From NCBI GenBank assembly GCA_964636405.1, contig CAZWSI010000004.1:45571-109570 (forward strand): 64,000 bases of DNA, in the 5' to 3' direction. Shown one piece after another: positions 52,209 through 60,829 of this stretch. The notes under the pieces are model-generated. The model worked only from the letters and a program-made list of their open reading frames with translations, was not told where the DNA came from and did not search any database. Position numbers and translations under genes: made by a program. The DNA comes from CAZKGE01 sp964636405 (lineage in GTDB: Bacteria; Bacillota; Clostridia; Christensenellales; CAG-138). How positions within the stretch are numbered: the first letter of the stretch is position 1; each line of letters begins with the position of its first letter.

Positions 52209-53171
52209 TTATCCGCGCGCGCGGTAGGCGAACCAATCCCCGGCCCCGCGCTTTTCCTCGATGACAAAGCCCGCGCCTGTCAGCGCGCGCTCCACCTCCG
52301 CCGTGCGGTCCTCGATGATGCCCGAGCAGAGGAAAAAGCCGCCGGGCGCTGTGAGCGTCTTTGCAATGGGCGCCAGCGGAATGATCACGTTTGCCACAAT
52401 ATTGGCCATGACCAAATCGTATTGCCCCGCGATGCGGCCGCGCAGCGCCTCGTTTTCGAGCACGTTGCCCGTCTCCACGGGCAAAAGCGCGGGGTCGAGG
52501 CCGCTTAGCAGCGTGTTTTCCCGGGTAATCCTGGTAGCGGCGGGGTCGATATCCACAGCTACGACGCTGCTTGCGCCCAGCAGCAGCGCGGCGATGGAGA
52601 GGATGCCGCTGCCGCAGCCGAGATCGAGCACCGCATCGCCCGGCCGGAGGCAGGTTTCGAGCAGCTCGAGGCAAAGGCGCGTGGTGTGGTGCGCGCCCGT
52701 GCCGAAGGCCATGCCGGGGTCGAGCGTGAGCGAAACGCGGCCGTCCGGGGCCGGAACCCGCTCCCAGGAGGGCACGACCCACAGCCGCTTGCCGATGGCG
52801 AGGGGCTTATAGTATTGCTTCCAGTTGTTGGCCCAATCCTCCTCGTCGAGGGCGCGGGTCGAAACGGTCAGCGGGCCGGGGTCAAAGCCGAGTGCAAGCT
52901 GCCGCATGCGCGCAACGGCGCTTTCCGCCGCCGCCACGGCCGGGAGGCTTTCGGGCAGATCGGGCAGATACGCCTTGACGCAGGGCACGGCCGCGCCGAG
53001 CTTGTCATAATCGGCATAATCCCAAAAGGGCGCGCTTTCCAGCAGAAACGCCCGCACCTGCGCAGCGCTTTCCTCAATGGAGAGGGCGGTGAGCCCCGCC
53101 GCGTCGAGCGCGCCGCACACGGGCTCAATGCCCGCTTCGCTCGTAAACACAGTCAATTCGATCCATTTCAT
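52209..53171 (-). CDS. prmA: PrmA, ribosomal protein L11 methyltransferase (320 aa), leaderless start
   Basis: N-terminal substrate-recognition domain then a SAM-binding domain: MAFGTGAHHTTRLCLELLE, VLDLGCGSGILSIAALLLGAS and LVMANIVANVI are diagnostic. Methylates L11. The ATG at 53171 lacks a Shine-Dalgarno sequence; TATACT ends 6 nt upstream, predicting a leaderless mRNA for this four-gene translation/tRNA operon. Confidence 0.95.
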   Translation of the reverse strand: MKWIELTVFTSEAGIEPVCGALDAAGLTALSIEESAAQVRAFLLESAPFWDYADYDKLGAAVPCVKAYLPDLPESLPAVAAAESAVARMRQLALGFDPGPLTVSTRALDEEDWANNWKQYYKPLAIGKRLWVVPSWERVPAPDGRVSLTLDPGMAFGTGAHHTTRLCLELLETCLRPGDAVLDLGCGSGILSIAALLLGASSVVAVDIDPAATRITRENTLLSGLDPALLPVETGNVLENEALRGRIAGQYDLVMANIVANVIIPLAPIAKTLTAPGGFFLCSGIIEDRTAEVERALTGAGFVIEEKRGAGDWFAYRARG

Positions 53172-53177
53172 GGCATC

Positions 53178-53206
53178 AGTATATCCGTTTTGGGCGCGCC
53201 GCGCAA
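53178..53206 (-). promoter_or_regulatory. leaderless-type promoter of prmA
   Basis: Reverse strand TTGCGC, 17 bp, TATACT, then 6 nt, then ATG. Confidence 0.6.
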
Positions 53207-53284
53207 TGGCGCAATTGCCGTTTGGCCAGCGCGACGGGCTCGTTGGCCGCCAGCGCGCTTTTTTGCCACGGCCGCTTCGGGCGT

Positions 53285-53312
53285 TTGACAACGCAGCAAA
53301 ATGCGGTACAAT
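53285..53312 (+). promoter_or_regulatory. strong promoter of the YczE/YitT-like gene
   Basis: Consensus TTGACA, 16 bp, TACAAT. Transcription would begin about 3-4 nt before the ATG at 53323. Confidence 0.7.
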
Positions 53313-53322
53313 AATGGACAGT

Positions 53323-54057
53323 ATGAAAAAGCTCCGTTTCCCCGGCGAGGCCGCTTATGTGTGCGCACTCGTATTGCTCGCCTTTTCCGTCGCCATGACG
53401 GCGGCGGCGGATTTCGGCGTATCCATGGTGGTCGCGCCCGCGTATATCCTCAGCCTCAAAACGGGGCTTACCTTCGGCCTGTGCGAATATATCTGCCAAA
53501 GCGCCCTGTTTATCGCGCTCTGCCTGCTGATTGGGCGGCTCCGCGCCGTGTATTTCTGCGCGTTTCTCTCCACGGTGCTGTACGGGGCCGCGCTCGATAT
53601 GTGGCGGCTGCTCATTCCGGCCTTTAATCCCTCGGTCACGCCGCCGGGCGCGTTCCCCTTTGCCGTGCGGGTGGCGCTGCTCGCCGTGGGCATGACGCTT
53701 TCCGCGCTGGCCATCGCGCTGTGCTTTCGCAGCTATATCTATCCGCAGGTGAACGATTTCTTTGTGCAGGCCGTCAGCGGGCGCTTCGGAATCGACCGCA
53801 CCCGGTTCAAAATCGGCTACGACGCGACAAGCCTGCTGCTTGCCTGCGCCATGACACTGCTGTTTTTCGGAGCGCTCCGGGGCCTCGGCGTGGGCACGCT
53901 CGTGATGACCGTCCTTAACGGGCTGCTGATCGATTTGTGGGGCAGGCTTCTCGACGCGGCGTTTGATTTTACCCCCAGATTCCCCAAGCTTGCCGCGCAT
54001 TTCGCGCTGCCTAACAGCCCGGCGTTGCGCAAAAAGAGCGGTAACAGAGCAAAATAG
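53323..54057 (+). CDS. YczE/YitT-like integral membrane protein (DUF6198 type) (244 aa)
   Basis: Five or six hydrophobic segments with the family pattern AADFGVSMVVAPAYILS near the start and GTLVMTVLNGLLIDLWG near the end. Function is unknown. The ATG at 53323 is chosen because the predicted transcript starts just before it; the in-frame ATG at 53314 would lie upstream of the transcription start. There is no RBS, so it is nearly leaderless. Confidence 0.8.
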   Translation: MKKLRFPGEAAYVCALVLLAFSVAMTAAADFGVSMVVAPAYILSLKTGLTFGLCEYICQSALFIALCLLIGRLRAVYFCAFLSTVLYGAALDMWRLLIPAFNPSVTPPGAFPFAVRVALLAVGMTLSALAIALCFRSYIYPQVNDFFVQAVSGRFGIDRTRFKIGYDATSLLLACAMTLLFFGALRGLGVGTLVMTVLNGLLIDLWGRLLDAAFDFTPRFPKLAAHFALPNSPALRKKSGNRAK

Positions 54058-54072
54058 TGCGGGAGGTCCGTT

Positions 54073-55077
54073 ATGCAGAAGCGTTTTCAGGAGAATGTGC
54101 AGGAAAAGCCAAAAAGACTCAGCTTCAACCGGCGCAACCTTGTGCTCTTTATCGCGATGATCGCGCTGTTTGTCATTCTGGTCAATCCGCAATGGGTGCC
54201 CTTTATCTCCGATTCCTTCGAAGGACTGCTGGTAAGCAGCCTGCACCACGCCTTCGGGCAGGGCGATACCGAGCCCTGGCGGGACACCGCGGTGCGGCTG
54301 ATCACCCTTGCGGCCGTGGTATGCCTGCTGTACGCGCTGTATCTGGCGCTGCGCTTTTCGTTCAGCCGCTTCCGCTGGAAAACGAACCGGGGCCGCACGG
54401 TCGCGGGGCTGGTGCTCAGCGTGATGCGCTACGGCGCGTGGATCGTGGGCGTTTTGTGGGGGCTGTCCATCTTTGGGGTGGACTCCACGGCGGTGTTGGC
54501 CAGCGTAGGCATACTGGGCCTTGTGCTGGGCCTGGGCGCGCAAACCCTGATTGCGGATGTGGTTGCCGGCGTTTCGCTGCTCTTTGAGGGGCATTTCGGC
54601 GTGGGCGACGTGGTGATCCTGAATAACTTCCGCGGCCGTGTGCTGAGCATGGGCGTGCGCACGACCGTGATCGAGGACGCGGCGGGCAACCGCATGATCG
54701 TGAACAATTCCGACCTGCGGGGCTTTCAAAACCGCGCGGAGCTGCTCACCCTTGTATGCTGCGACGTGGGCGTGCCCTACGAGCTGCCGCTCCCGCCCGT
54801 CGAGGCGCTGATCACCCGCGCGTTGCCCGGCATACAGGCGCAGCATCCGGAGCTGTTCCCGGAGCCGCCAACGTACATGGGCGTGGAGAAGCTGGACGCT
54901 TCCGCCGTGCTGCTGCGGGTGGGCGCCAATGTGGACGAGATGAACAGCTATGCCGCCCGCCGCGTGCTGAACCGCGCGCTGAAACTCCTGCTGGACGAAA
55001 ATGGGGTTTCCATCCCCTACGCGCAGCTCGTGGTGCGGCAGCCCGACGAGGGCGAAGCGGAAGCGCGCCCATCATGA
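54073..55077 (+). CDS. MscS-family mechanosensitive channel (334 aa)
   Basis: Three N-terminal hydrophobic segments, then the pore-lining helix and beta domain: VLASVGILGLVLGLGAQTLIADVVAG and FEGHFGVGDVV. A C-terminal alpha/beta domain follows, with an IRTTVIEDAAGN-like strand (VRTTVIEDAAGNRMIVNNS). Releases solutes on hypo-osmotic shock. GGGAGG lies 6 nt before the ATG. Its last bases overlap the rlmH start (ATGA). Confidence 0.92.
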   Translation: MQKRFQENVQEKPKRLSFNRRNLVLFIAMIALFVILVNPQWVPFISDSFEGLLVSSLHHAFGQGDTEPWRDTAVRLITLAAVVCLLYALYLALRFSFSRFRWKTNRGRTVAGLVLSVMRYGAWIVGVLWGLSIFGVDSTAVLASVGILGLVLGLGAQTLIADVVAGVSLLFEGHFGVGDVVILNNFRGRVLSMGVRTTVIEDAAGNRMIVNNSDLRGFQNRAELLTLVCCDVGVPYELPLPPVEALITRALPGIQAQHPELFPEPPTYMGVEKLDASAVLLRVGANVDEMNSYAARRVLNRALKLLLDENGVSIPYAQLVVRQPDEGEAEARPS

Positions 55078-55550
55078 ACGTCAAGCTGCTGTGCATAGGC
55101 AAACTGAAGGAGCGCTATTTTCTCGACGCGGAGGCGGAATACAGCAAGCGGCTCGGCCGCTATTGCGACCTGACGCTGCTTGAGCTGCCCGATGAGAAGG
55201 CCGCCGAGAGCCTTTCCGCGTCCGACGTGCTGCGCGTAAAGGCCCGTGAGGGCGAGCGCTTGCTAAGCCGCGTCGCGCCCGAGGATTTTCTTGTCGCGCT
55301 CTGTATCGAAGGAAAAGCCCTCACCTCCGAGGCCTTTGCCGCCCGCCTGTGCGAGCGGCAGCTTGCCGCGCGGCCGCTCGTCTTTGCCATCGGCGGCTCG
55401 CTCGGTCTTTCCGATGCGGTGCTTTCCCGCGCCGACGCGCGGCTCTCGCTCTCCGCCATGACCTTTCCGCACCGCATCGCGCGCCTCGTGCTCCTCGAGC
55501 AGCTATACCGGGGCTTCAAGATACTCAGAAACGAGCCGTATCATAAATGA
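55074..55550 (+). CDS. rlmH: RlmH, 23S rRNA pseudouridine-1915 methyltransferase (158 aa)
   Basis: SPOUT-class enzyme of standard length. Starts MNVKLLCIGKLKERYFLDA and has FAIGGSLGLSD and the knot segment LSLSAMTFPHRIARLVLLEQ ending NEPYHK, all typical of RlmH. Start at 55074 overlaps the mscS-like stop, implying translational coupling rather than functional relation. Confidence 0.95.
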   Translation: MNVKLLCIGKLKERYFLDAEAEYSKRLGRYCDLTLLELPDEKAAESLSASDVLRVKAREGERLLSRVAPEDFLVALCIEGKALTSEAFAARLCERQLAARPLVFAIGGSLGLSDAVLSRADARLSLSAMTFPHRIARLVLLEQLYRGFKILRNEPYHK

Positions 55551-55712
55551 CGCCGAACCGCCTTTTTTATGCGTCTTGCCAACGCGGTTGCGGGCCTGCG
55601 CAAAAAACCGCCGGTTTTGTTTCATGCTCCCGGGCCAGGAAGCCGTGCCCGGCTTGACAGGTTTGCGCGCGGGTATGGCAAACGGGCGCGCACATGCGTT
55701 ATACTGTTGCGC

Positions 55713-56858
55713 ATGAAGGTTTGTGGAGTTTTTTGCAAAATGCTGAAACGGCTCGCCGCCTTTTGGCGTGCGGAAACGGTGCTCTGCCTCGCGCTCGCCG
55801 CCGCGCTCGTTTCGATGCTGTTTGTGCCGGTCGACGGCGCGTATCCTTTCTATATCGATCTGCGGGTGCTGGGTCTGCTCTTTGCGCTCATGGCGGTGGT
55901 GCAGGGGCTTGAGGATTGCGGCCTGTTCCGCTTTTTGTCAAGGCGGCTCCTCTCCGGCAGACGGTCGCTGCCGCGGCTCGTGCTGCTCTTTACGCTCCTC
56001 CCCTTCTTCCTCTCCATGCTCGTGACCAACGACGTCGCGCTCATTGCGTGCGTGCCGTTCACCTTTCTCGCGCTCCGGCAGGCGGGCGAGGACGGGCTGG
56101 CCCTCCGCGTTTGCGTGCTCCAAACGCTTGCGGCAAACCTCGGCAGCATGGCCACGCCCATCGGCAATCCGCAAAATCTGTATCTCTATTCCCGCTACGG
56201 CCTTCCCGCGCCCGCATTTTTCGCCGTCGTGCTGCCGCTCGCGCTGGCAAGCCTCGCGTTGGTTTCGCTCGGCGCGCTGCTCCTCGCCCCCCGGCGGACG
56301 GTGGAGGTCGCGCTTGGCGAGCCAGAAGCGCTGCCCAAAAAACGGCTCCTTGCCTACGGCCTGCTCTTTTTGCTTTGCCTTCTTTCGGTGTTCCGCGTGC
56401 TTCCCGTCGCCATTGCCGCGGCCGCGGCGCTTCTTTACCAGCTCGCGCGCGATCGAAAGCTACTCAAGCGCGTGGACTACTGCCTGCTGCTCACGTTCGT
56501 GTGCTTTTTCGTGTTCTCGGGGAATTTGGGCCGCATCGAGCCGGTGCGTTCGCTGCTAGAAACGCTCCTTGGCAAAAATACGCTCCTTTGCGGCGTTCTT
56601 ACCGCCCAATGCATCAGCAATGTGCCCGCCGCCATCCTGCTCTCCGGCTTCACAGCCGATTGGCGGGGCCTGCTGGCCGGGGTAAACCTTGGCGGCCTCG
56701 GCACGCCCGTGGCCTCGCTGGCAAGCCTGATCTCACTTAAGTATTATTTGCGCGAGCCGAACGCCAGCCCGGGGCGCTACCTCGCCGTCTTTACCGCCGC
56801 CAACGCCGCGAGCCTGCTCGCGCTGCTTGCCGTCGCTTTCCTTCTCGGTCTTTTTTGA
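55713..56858 (+). CDS. ArsB/NhaD/SLC13-type anion transporter (381 aa), probable leaderless start
   Basis: About ten hydrophobic segments in two halves. The signature FLSMLVTNDVALIACVPF and SMATPIGNPQNLYLYSRYG in the first half and SNVPAAILLSGF in the second mark the ion-transporter superfamily. Substrate could be citrate, another di- or tricarboxylate, or arsenite. ATG at 55713 lies 7 nt after a TATACT box (55700-55705) without an RBS; the -35 region is weak. Upstream in-frame ATGs precede the promoter. Confidence 0.8.
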   Translation: MKVCGVFCKMLKRLAAFWRAETVLCLALAAALVSMLFVPVDGAYPFYIDLRVLGLLFALMAVVQGLEDCGLFRFLSRRLLSGRRSLPRLVLLFTLLPFFLSMLVTNDVALIACVPFTFLALRQAGEDGLALRVCVLQTLAANLGSMATPIGNPQNLYLYSRYGLPAPAFFAVVLPLALASLALVSLGALLLAPRRTVEVALGEPEALPKKRLLAYGLLFLLCLLSVFRVLPVAIAAAAALLYQLARDRKLLKRVDYCLLLTFVCFFVFSGNLGRIEPVRSLLETLLGKNTLLCGVLTAQCISNVPAAILLSGFTADWRGLLAGVNLGGLGTPVASLASLISLKYYLREPNASPGRYLAVFTAANAASLLALLAVAFLLGLF

Positions 56859-57175
56859 GCGCGCGCCGCGCAGAGGGGGGAGGGGATGAATAGAAGCGAA
56901 AAATTTTATTGAAAACTGATCGAAAGCGAGTGCTTTTTAAGAAAAATTCTAGAAAAGCGCCTGTTTTATTGACTTTTTTATATGGATTCGATATGATGGA
57001 ACTGTTCAATAATGTGCACTTTTCTGCGCAAAAGGGGCGGGCGGAGAAATTCCGAATAAACTTGCAAAGCAGACGTATGAATAATTTATAAGCGCGGAAA
57101 AAATGCACAGGTTCCTTGAAAATAAGGTTGTATACTATTTTATCTACAAAAAGCAAGAAGGATGGTCGAAGGACT
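56859..57175 (+). other. AT-rich intergenic leader, no gene supported
   Basis: Base composition falls sharply compared with both sides. It contains the promoter of the CHAP gene at 56969-56997 and, after about 57004, a leader of roughly 170 nt. A 60-codon open frame at 56909-57091 has no RBS and overlaps the promoter, so it is not called. A second possible -10 box (TATACT) lies at 57131-57136. Confidence 0.6.
56969..56997 (+). promoter_or_regulatory. promoter of the CHAP/Ig-repeat gene
   Basis: TTGACT, 17 bp, TATGAT within the AT-rich gap; predicts a long leader of about 170 nt. Confidence 0.6.
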
Positions 57176-59940
57176 ATGAAACGGGCGCTATGTTTTGCGT
57201 TGACCCTTTGCTTGCTGCTGAGCGCATTTACGTTCGCGCCACGCAAGGCGGAGGCGGCGGGCTGGGCAAGCTGGCCGACATCAAACGATGATGCTGTCGA
57301 AATGGCCGCTTGTGCCGCGGCGCAAGTGGGAAAAGGACCGACTGATTTAGGGGTGCCTTCTGGACTTGCGTGGTGCGCATGGTTTGTTTGGAATTGTGCA
57401 AGAAGAGTTGGTGTAAGCGAAAGCATAATTCCTCAAATAAAAACTATGCGAATATCGTAAACTATATTGATGGGAGAGAGCTAAGCACAGGCGAAACTCC
57501 GAAGGCTGGAGACATTGCCTTATTCTATGACTATAATTCAGCTGGGAAGCTCTCTTATAACCACGTTGCTATAATGCAAACTGCTACATATAGTATTAAT
57601 GGCAACTTATATTCAAATGGTAAGTCGGTTGTTTATAGAGCAACTGCAAGCAACGTATGTTCATGGAACGGATGGAGCGTAAAATACTATCGCCCGAACT
57701 ATGGAGGCGGCACGCCCACTCTCAATGCAAACATCTCCGCCAGCGATTACCTGAAGTATTACGCCAAGAGCGTAACGGCCTATTCCGACACAGTCGTTCC
57801 AATAAGCAGCGATATCCCGATTTGGAGGCTGCCCTGGACCGATGGCAACAATGCCGCCCTGCGGGTGACAACAACCTCCTCGGCCCTTGAAACCTCGAAC
57901 AAGGTGACCAATCATTTAGGGAACCTATGGTATCAGGTGAGCAACGGCTTTGTCTATTCGGGGAATGTGGAGCCGGCAATCCGTGTTTCCTCCGTCACAA
58001 TATACCCAACAGAGAGCATTTCTCTGACCGTCAATGATACCTATCATGTGATGGCTATTGTTGCGCCTACAAACGCATACAATCAAGCGCTGAGCTGGTC
58101 GAGCAGCAACACATCCGTTGCGACCATACGGGCTGATGCGGGAGACTCCAGCGGCGCCGTTATTGCCGCCACGGGCATAGGCACGACAACGATCACCGCC
58201 ACCGCGCAGGATGGAAGCGGCTGCAGCGCAAGCCGCACCGTGACTGTTTCGCCCATTTACGTTACCTCCGTGGGGGTCAGCCCCTCCACGCTTTTGCTTA
58301 CGGAGGGCGATACGACGACGCTTTCCACATTCGTCTCGCCGAGCAACGCCTCAAACAGGAGCGTAAGCTGGAGCAGCAGCAATACAAGCGTAGCTACGGT
58401 GAACAGCAGCGGCTGCGTAACCGCAGTTGGCGCGGGCTCTGCCACCATCCGCGCTACGGCAAACGACGGCAGCGGCTGCAGCGGGACGTGCGCGGTTACC
58501 GTCAATGCGGCGGTCACAGCGCCGGTCATCACGCAGCACCCTGCCGACCAGACCGCGACGCCGGGAACAATCGTTTTTTTCTCCGTAACGGCGACCGGCA
58601 CGACCCCGCTGACCTATCGATGGTATGTAGAGAATCTATGGGGCGATGTCGTTCACAGTGAAGAAGGCGCCGACGCATATTTCGGACTTGAAACCGGGAT
58701 ATATCTTATCGGAGAGAATACCGTTTATTGCGTCGTATCAAACGCCGCAGGCAGCGCGACCAGTAACAGGGCCAACTATACGGTGATAGCAGGCCCCAAT
58801 GCGCCGGTGATCACGCGCCAGCCCGTTAGCCAAACAGTCACGGAAGGAGGCTCCGTAACGTTTACCGTAGCCGCCTCGGGCGCCGCACCCTTGAGGTATC
58901 AGTGGTTTCGCGCCCTGCCGGGGGAAGACACCTTTCACTTGCTGGAGGGGTTTAACAATCCCAGCTATATGATTCCGTCCGCGCTTCTTTCGTACGATGG
59001 ATATCAGTATCTGTGTGAGGTGAGTAATAGCGACGGATACGAGGATAGCCAAATTGTCACCCTTACGGTTACGCCCTGTGCGCCGCCCGTGCTAAACAGC
59101 GTTACGTCAAGCGCTGCAAGCGCGGCGGTCGGCCAAACAGTAAAATGGACGCCGCAGGTTACGGGCGGCAGCGGAACGAAAACCTACTATTACCGCTTGT
59201 TTAAATCCGGCACAAGCGCGCCTATCGACACAAAGCAGTGGGTGAGCGCAGCGACCTACAGCTACACCTTTGCGGAGGCTGGCTCGTATACGCTCCGTGT
59301 GCGCGTAAAGGACGGCAACGGTGTTTTGACGGAGTATGTCAACAGCTCGAGGGTGGTGGTCAACGCAAAGATCGCGCTCACGGGGATAACGCCGAGCAGC
59401 GCTACCGCCAGCGTCGGGGAGAGCATCACCTGGACGCCGCAGGCGACGGGCGGCGTCGGCGTAAAATCCTATTATTACCGCTTGTATAAATCCGGCACAA
59501 GCGCGCCTATCGACACAAAGACGTGGGTGAGCGCAGCGACCTACAGCTACACCTTCACGGAGGCTGGCTCGTATACGCTCCGTGTGCGCGTAAAGGACGG
59601 CAACGGCACCTTGACCGAGTATGTCAACAGCGCGCAGGTAACGGTTGCAGAAAAGATTACGCTCACGGAGGTGGCGGCAAGCAGCCGAACCTCAGCCGTT
59701 GGCGGGAGCGTCACCTGGACGCCGCAGGTTACGGGCGGCAGCGGGACGAAAACCTACTATTACCGCTTGTTTAAATCCGGCACAAGCGCGCCTATCGACA
59801 CAAAGACGTGGGTGAGCGCAGCGACCTACAGCTACACCTTCACGGAGGCTGGCTCGTATACGCTCCGTGTGCGCGTAAAGGACGGCAACGGCGTTTTGAC
59901 GGAGCACCTTAACAGCGCAAAGGTAACGGTAGCCGGATAG
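57176..59940 (+). CDS. secreted CHAP-domain protein with Ig-like repeats, interrupted by a frameshift near 57440
   Basis: Starts with a signal peptide (MKRALCFALTLCLLLSAFTF) and the first half of a CHAP amidase with catalytic Cys in LAWCAWFVWNC. This frame ends at 57460. The other half of CHAP (YANIVNYIDG, GDIALFYDY, catalytic His in SYNHVAIM) continues in the -1 frame and stays open to 59940. The switch fits a run of five A at 57439-57443: one missing A, a -1 slip, or a sequence error. After CHAP come an SH3-like segment, two Big_2-type domains (SSSNTSVATV), two Ig-like domains and three 95-residue repeats. Likely a peptidoglycan-acting surface protein. Composition is AT-richer than the neighbours, at least at its 5' end. 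Confidence 0.8.
59101..59940 (+). repeat. three tandem 285-bp repeats in the CHAP protein gene
   Basis: Near-identical units start at about 59101, 59386 and 59671; for example the GGCTCGTATACGCTCCGTGT block recurs at 59281, 59566 and 59851. Each unit encodes a 95-residue beta-rich domain (TKTYYYRLFKSGTSAPIDTK, YTLRVRVKDGNG). The DNA-level similarity implies recent duplication or gene conversion. Confidence 0.92.
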
Positions 59941-59975
59941 GGAAAACGACCGCTCAGGACAAACAAGCCAAGAAA

Positions 59976-60008
59976 AAGCTGCACGTGGAAGCATGTGCGG
60001 CTTTTTTT
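59976..60008 (+). terminator. intrinsic terminator of the CHAP protein gene
   Basis: A 12-bp stem (two G-U pairs) with a GAAG loop, followed by seven T residues. Confidence 0.88.
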
Positions 60009-60143
60009 GCGGGCAGGCGAGCTTGCAAGCGTATGTGACAAATATGCAATCCAGCTATAAGCGTAAAGCCGTTGGGGTGAACCGGCAAAAACAAAGAAAT
60101 CCGCCCGTTTGCGCGATTTGGGCGTGTTTGCCCGGTTTTGCTA

Positions 60144-60152
60144 TGGTATACT
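60144..60152 (+). promoter_or_regulatory. leaderless-type extended -10 promoter of citX
   Basis: TGG-TATACT (extended -10) followed by 6 nt and then ATG; the -35 region is weak, as usual for extended -10 promoters. Confidence 0.55.
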
Positions 60153-60158
60153 CTTGGC

Positions 60159-60689
60159 ATGCCGTATACTGTTACGCTTGCCGACGTTCTTGCCGCCCGC
60201 GACGCGCGGGCCGCGCGCCAGAAGGCGCTGCTTTCCGCGCACCCCGGCTGCGCGCTTGTCTGCTTTACGGTCAATACGCCGGGCCCGGTCAAAAAAAACA
60301 CCGCCTCGGACCGCGTTCACGAGGCCGGGCGCGACCGCATCCTCACCGCTCTTTCCGGCGCGCGTATGCTGCCCGTGCACGCGGAATATCTGGCGCTGCG
60401 CACAGGCGACGAGGCCTATTTCCTCGTGCCCGCCGAGGCTGCCGCCGTCAAGGCGCTGGCCTGCGCGCTGGAGGATACGCTGCCCTACGGACGGTTGCTG
60501 GATATCGACGTGCTTAACGCGGCGGGAGAGCACCTGTCGCGCACGGCGCTTGGCTATCCCGCGCGCGGCTGCATGGTCTGCGGCGAAGCGGGCGCGGGCT
60601 GCGCGCGGAGCCGCAAGCATACGCTCGCGGAGCTGGACGCGGCTTTTTTGCGCCTCGCGGACGCCGCGTACGCCGAGGAGGAGGCTTGA
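60159..60689 (+). CDS. citX: CitX, apo-citrate lyase phosphoribosyl-dephospho-CoA transferase (176 aa), leaderless
   Basis: Attaches the CoA-derived prosthetic group to the citrate lyase acyl carrier subunit. Diagnostic segments are TVNTPGPVKKN, GRLLDIDVLN and the C-terminal RGCMVCGEAGAGCARSRKHT with its cysteines. Start at 60159 follows TATACT by 6 nt with no RBS. citG lies downstream, but the lyase subunits (citC, D, E, F) are not in the window. Confidence 0.9.
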   Translation: MPYTVTLADVLAARDARAARQKALLSAHPGCALVCFTVNTPGPVKKNTASDRVHEAGRDRILTALSGARMLPVHAEYLALRTGDEAYFLVPAEAAAVKALACALEDTLPYGRLLDIDVLNAAGEHLSRTALGYPARGCMVCGEAGAGCARSRKHTLAELDAAFLRLADAAYAEEEA

Positions 60690-60829
60690 AAGCTCAATCT
60701 TTCGAACGCACGTTGGATTGGTTTTCGCAATGCGGGCATTTTACCGCGGAGGACGGCCGTTTTGCCGGCGTGAAACCAGCCCCGGCTTCAAACGCAATTT
60801 GTAAACCGCGCTGGAAAGGATGGTCATGA
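60686..60829 (+). CDS. doubtful 47-aa ORF linking citX and citG
   Basis: A TTG codon overlapping the citX stop (TTGA) opens a frame that ends in a TGA overlapping the citG ATG (ATGA). It would encode a peptide beginning MKAQSFERTLDWFSQCGHF. The overlaps look like translational coupling, but only about half its codons end in G or C, far below its neighbours, and no homologue is recognised. It may simply be the spacer. Confidence 0.22.
   Translation: MKAQSFERTLDWFSQCGHFTAEDGRFAGVKPAPASNAICKPRWKGWS

Noticed and set aside
53176..54846. Antisense open frame of 556 codons opposite the YczE-like and MscS genes
   Set aside because: Both forward genes are supported by membrane topology and family motifs; the antisense frame is His/Arg/Gln-rich shadow sequence.
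56909..57091. 60-codon open frame in the AT-rich gap
   Set aside because: It overlaps the TTGACT-N17-TATGAT promoter, lacks an RBS and has no recognisable sequence.
59101..59940. Long direct repeats considered as a transposon or duplicated element
   Set aside because: They are in-frame 95-residue protein domains without terminal inverted repeats or a transposase.
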